A DNA stretch of 64,000 nt from an uncultured Rhodospirillaceae bacterium. GTDB lineage: Bacteria; Pseudomonadota; Alphaproteobacteria; Reyranellales; Reyranellaceae. Shown one piece after another: positions 63,963-64,000 of this stretch. The first letter of the stretch is position 1, and every line of letters begins with the position of its first letter. The translations under genes and the position numbers were made by a program. Location of the stretch: NCBI GenBank assembly GCA_945952105.1, contig CAMFGZ010000009.1, forward strand, positions 104,789-168,788, written 5' to 3'. The notes beneath the pieces were generated by a model. The model saw only the letters and a program-made list of their open reading frames with translations. It was not told where the DNA came from and ran no database searches.

Positions 63963-64000
63963 CAACCATTAAAAGAGATCGTCATGCGGCGGCGTTGCGC

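Overview
The window looks like a chromosomal segment of a GC-rich alphaproteobacterium. The evidence is high third-position GC, an alphaproteobacterial ornithine decarboxylase/homospermidine synthase pair with a structured leader, a Caulobacter-type sphingolipid locus, a Ugp system behind a PHO-box-like sequence, and a guanidine-II riboswitch in front of a Gdx/SugE exporter. A Rhodospirillales or Hyphomicrobiales relative is my inference; no rRNA, tRNA or species marker is present. Genes are tightly packed in short operons with frequent ATGA/GTGA overlaps. I see no transposase, phage gene or CRISPR array.

Layout. 0-2 kb: the start of an MFS transporter and an oxaloacetate decarboxylase-like lyase. 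1.8-8.6 kb (minus): a three-gene cassette of a DUF2126 transglutaminase, an ATP-grasp/alpha-E fusion and a second transglutaminase. 8.7-11.1 kb: an SDR, a zinc alcohol dehydrogenase and a GNAT. 11.1-14.2 kb (minus): argD-argF-hslO, behind a good sigma70 promoter and a hairpin plus T-run in the leader. 14.4-22.0 kb: a seven-gene operon with the bacterial ceramide genes (acyl-ACP synthetase, CerR, ACP, Spt, bCerS) plus a metallophosphoesterase and an MFS transporter. 22.0-25.1 kb: a leader with an upstream ORF and stacked hairpins, then ornithine decarboxylase, an intrinsic terminator and homospermidine synthase. 25.1-30.8 kb: an Ntn hydrolase, a patch of gene debris made from pieces of hss and tonB, a beta-barrel candidate, a sulfotransferase, a TonB-like protein and a PRMT7-like methyltransferase. 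30.7-33.7 kb: an ion transporter, an SDR and a glycerophosphodiesterase. 33.8-38.9 kb: ugpBAEC and a FAH-family hydrolase.

38.9-43.4 kb: an SGNH hydrolase, a sterol-desaturase-family hydroxylase, an unrecognised membrane protein and a HAD hydrolase. 43.5-47.0 kb: cysteine synthase, a sugar-kinase-like protein whose motifs are in circularly permuted order, and a zinc-binding metallopeptidase. 47.0-50.6 kb (minus): DsbD, a redoxin and a frameshifted DUF3500 gene. 50.7-54.5 kb: an L-carbamoylase-type amidohydrolase, a FadR-type regulator with a perfect operator, a uronate dehydrogenase-like protein and a D-carbamoylase. 54.6-55.0 kb: guanidine-II riboswitch and gdx. 55.0-57.1 kb (minus): an NTF2-like protein, an S49 peptidase and a TrmN6-like methyltransferase. 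57.2-63.9 kb: polyprenyl synthase, glpK, pyrF, trpF, a RidA-like protein, trpB and trpA, ending in a long palindromic repeat.

The most interesting items are the permuted ROK kinase, the sphingolipid operon with two unassigned members, the upstream-ORF leader of ornithine decarboxylase, the chimeric hss/tonB debris, the bacterial PRMT7-like enzyme and the argD leader hairpin. A possible theme is phosphorus economy: glycerophosphodiesterase, Ugp uptake under a PHO box, glycerol kinase, and phosphate-free sphingolipid synthesis lie within one window. This is inference from content only.
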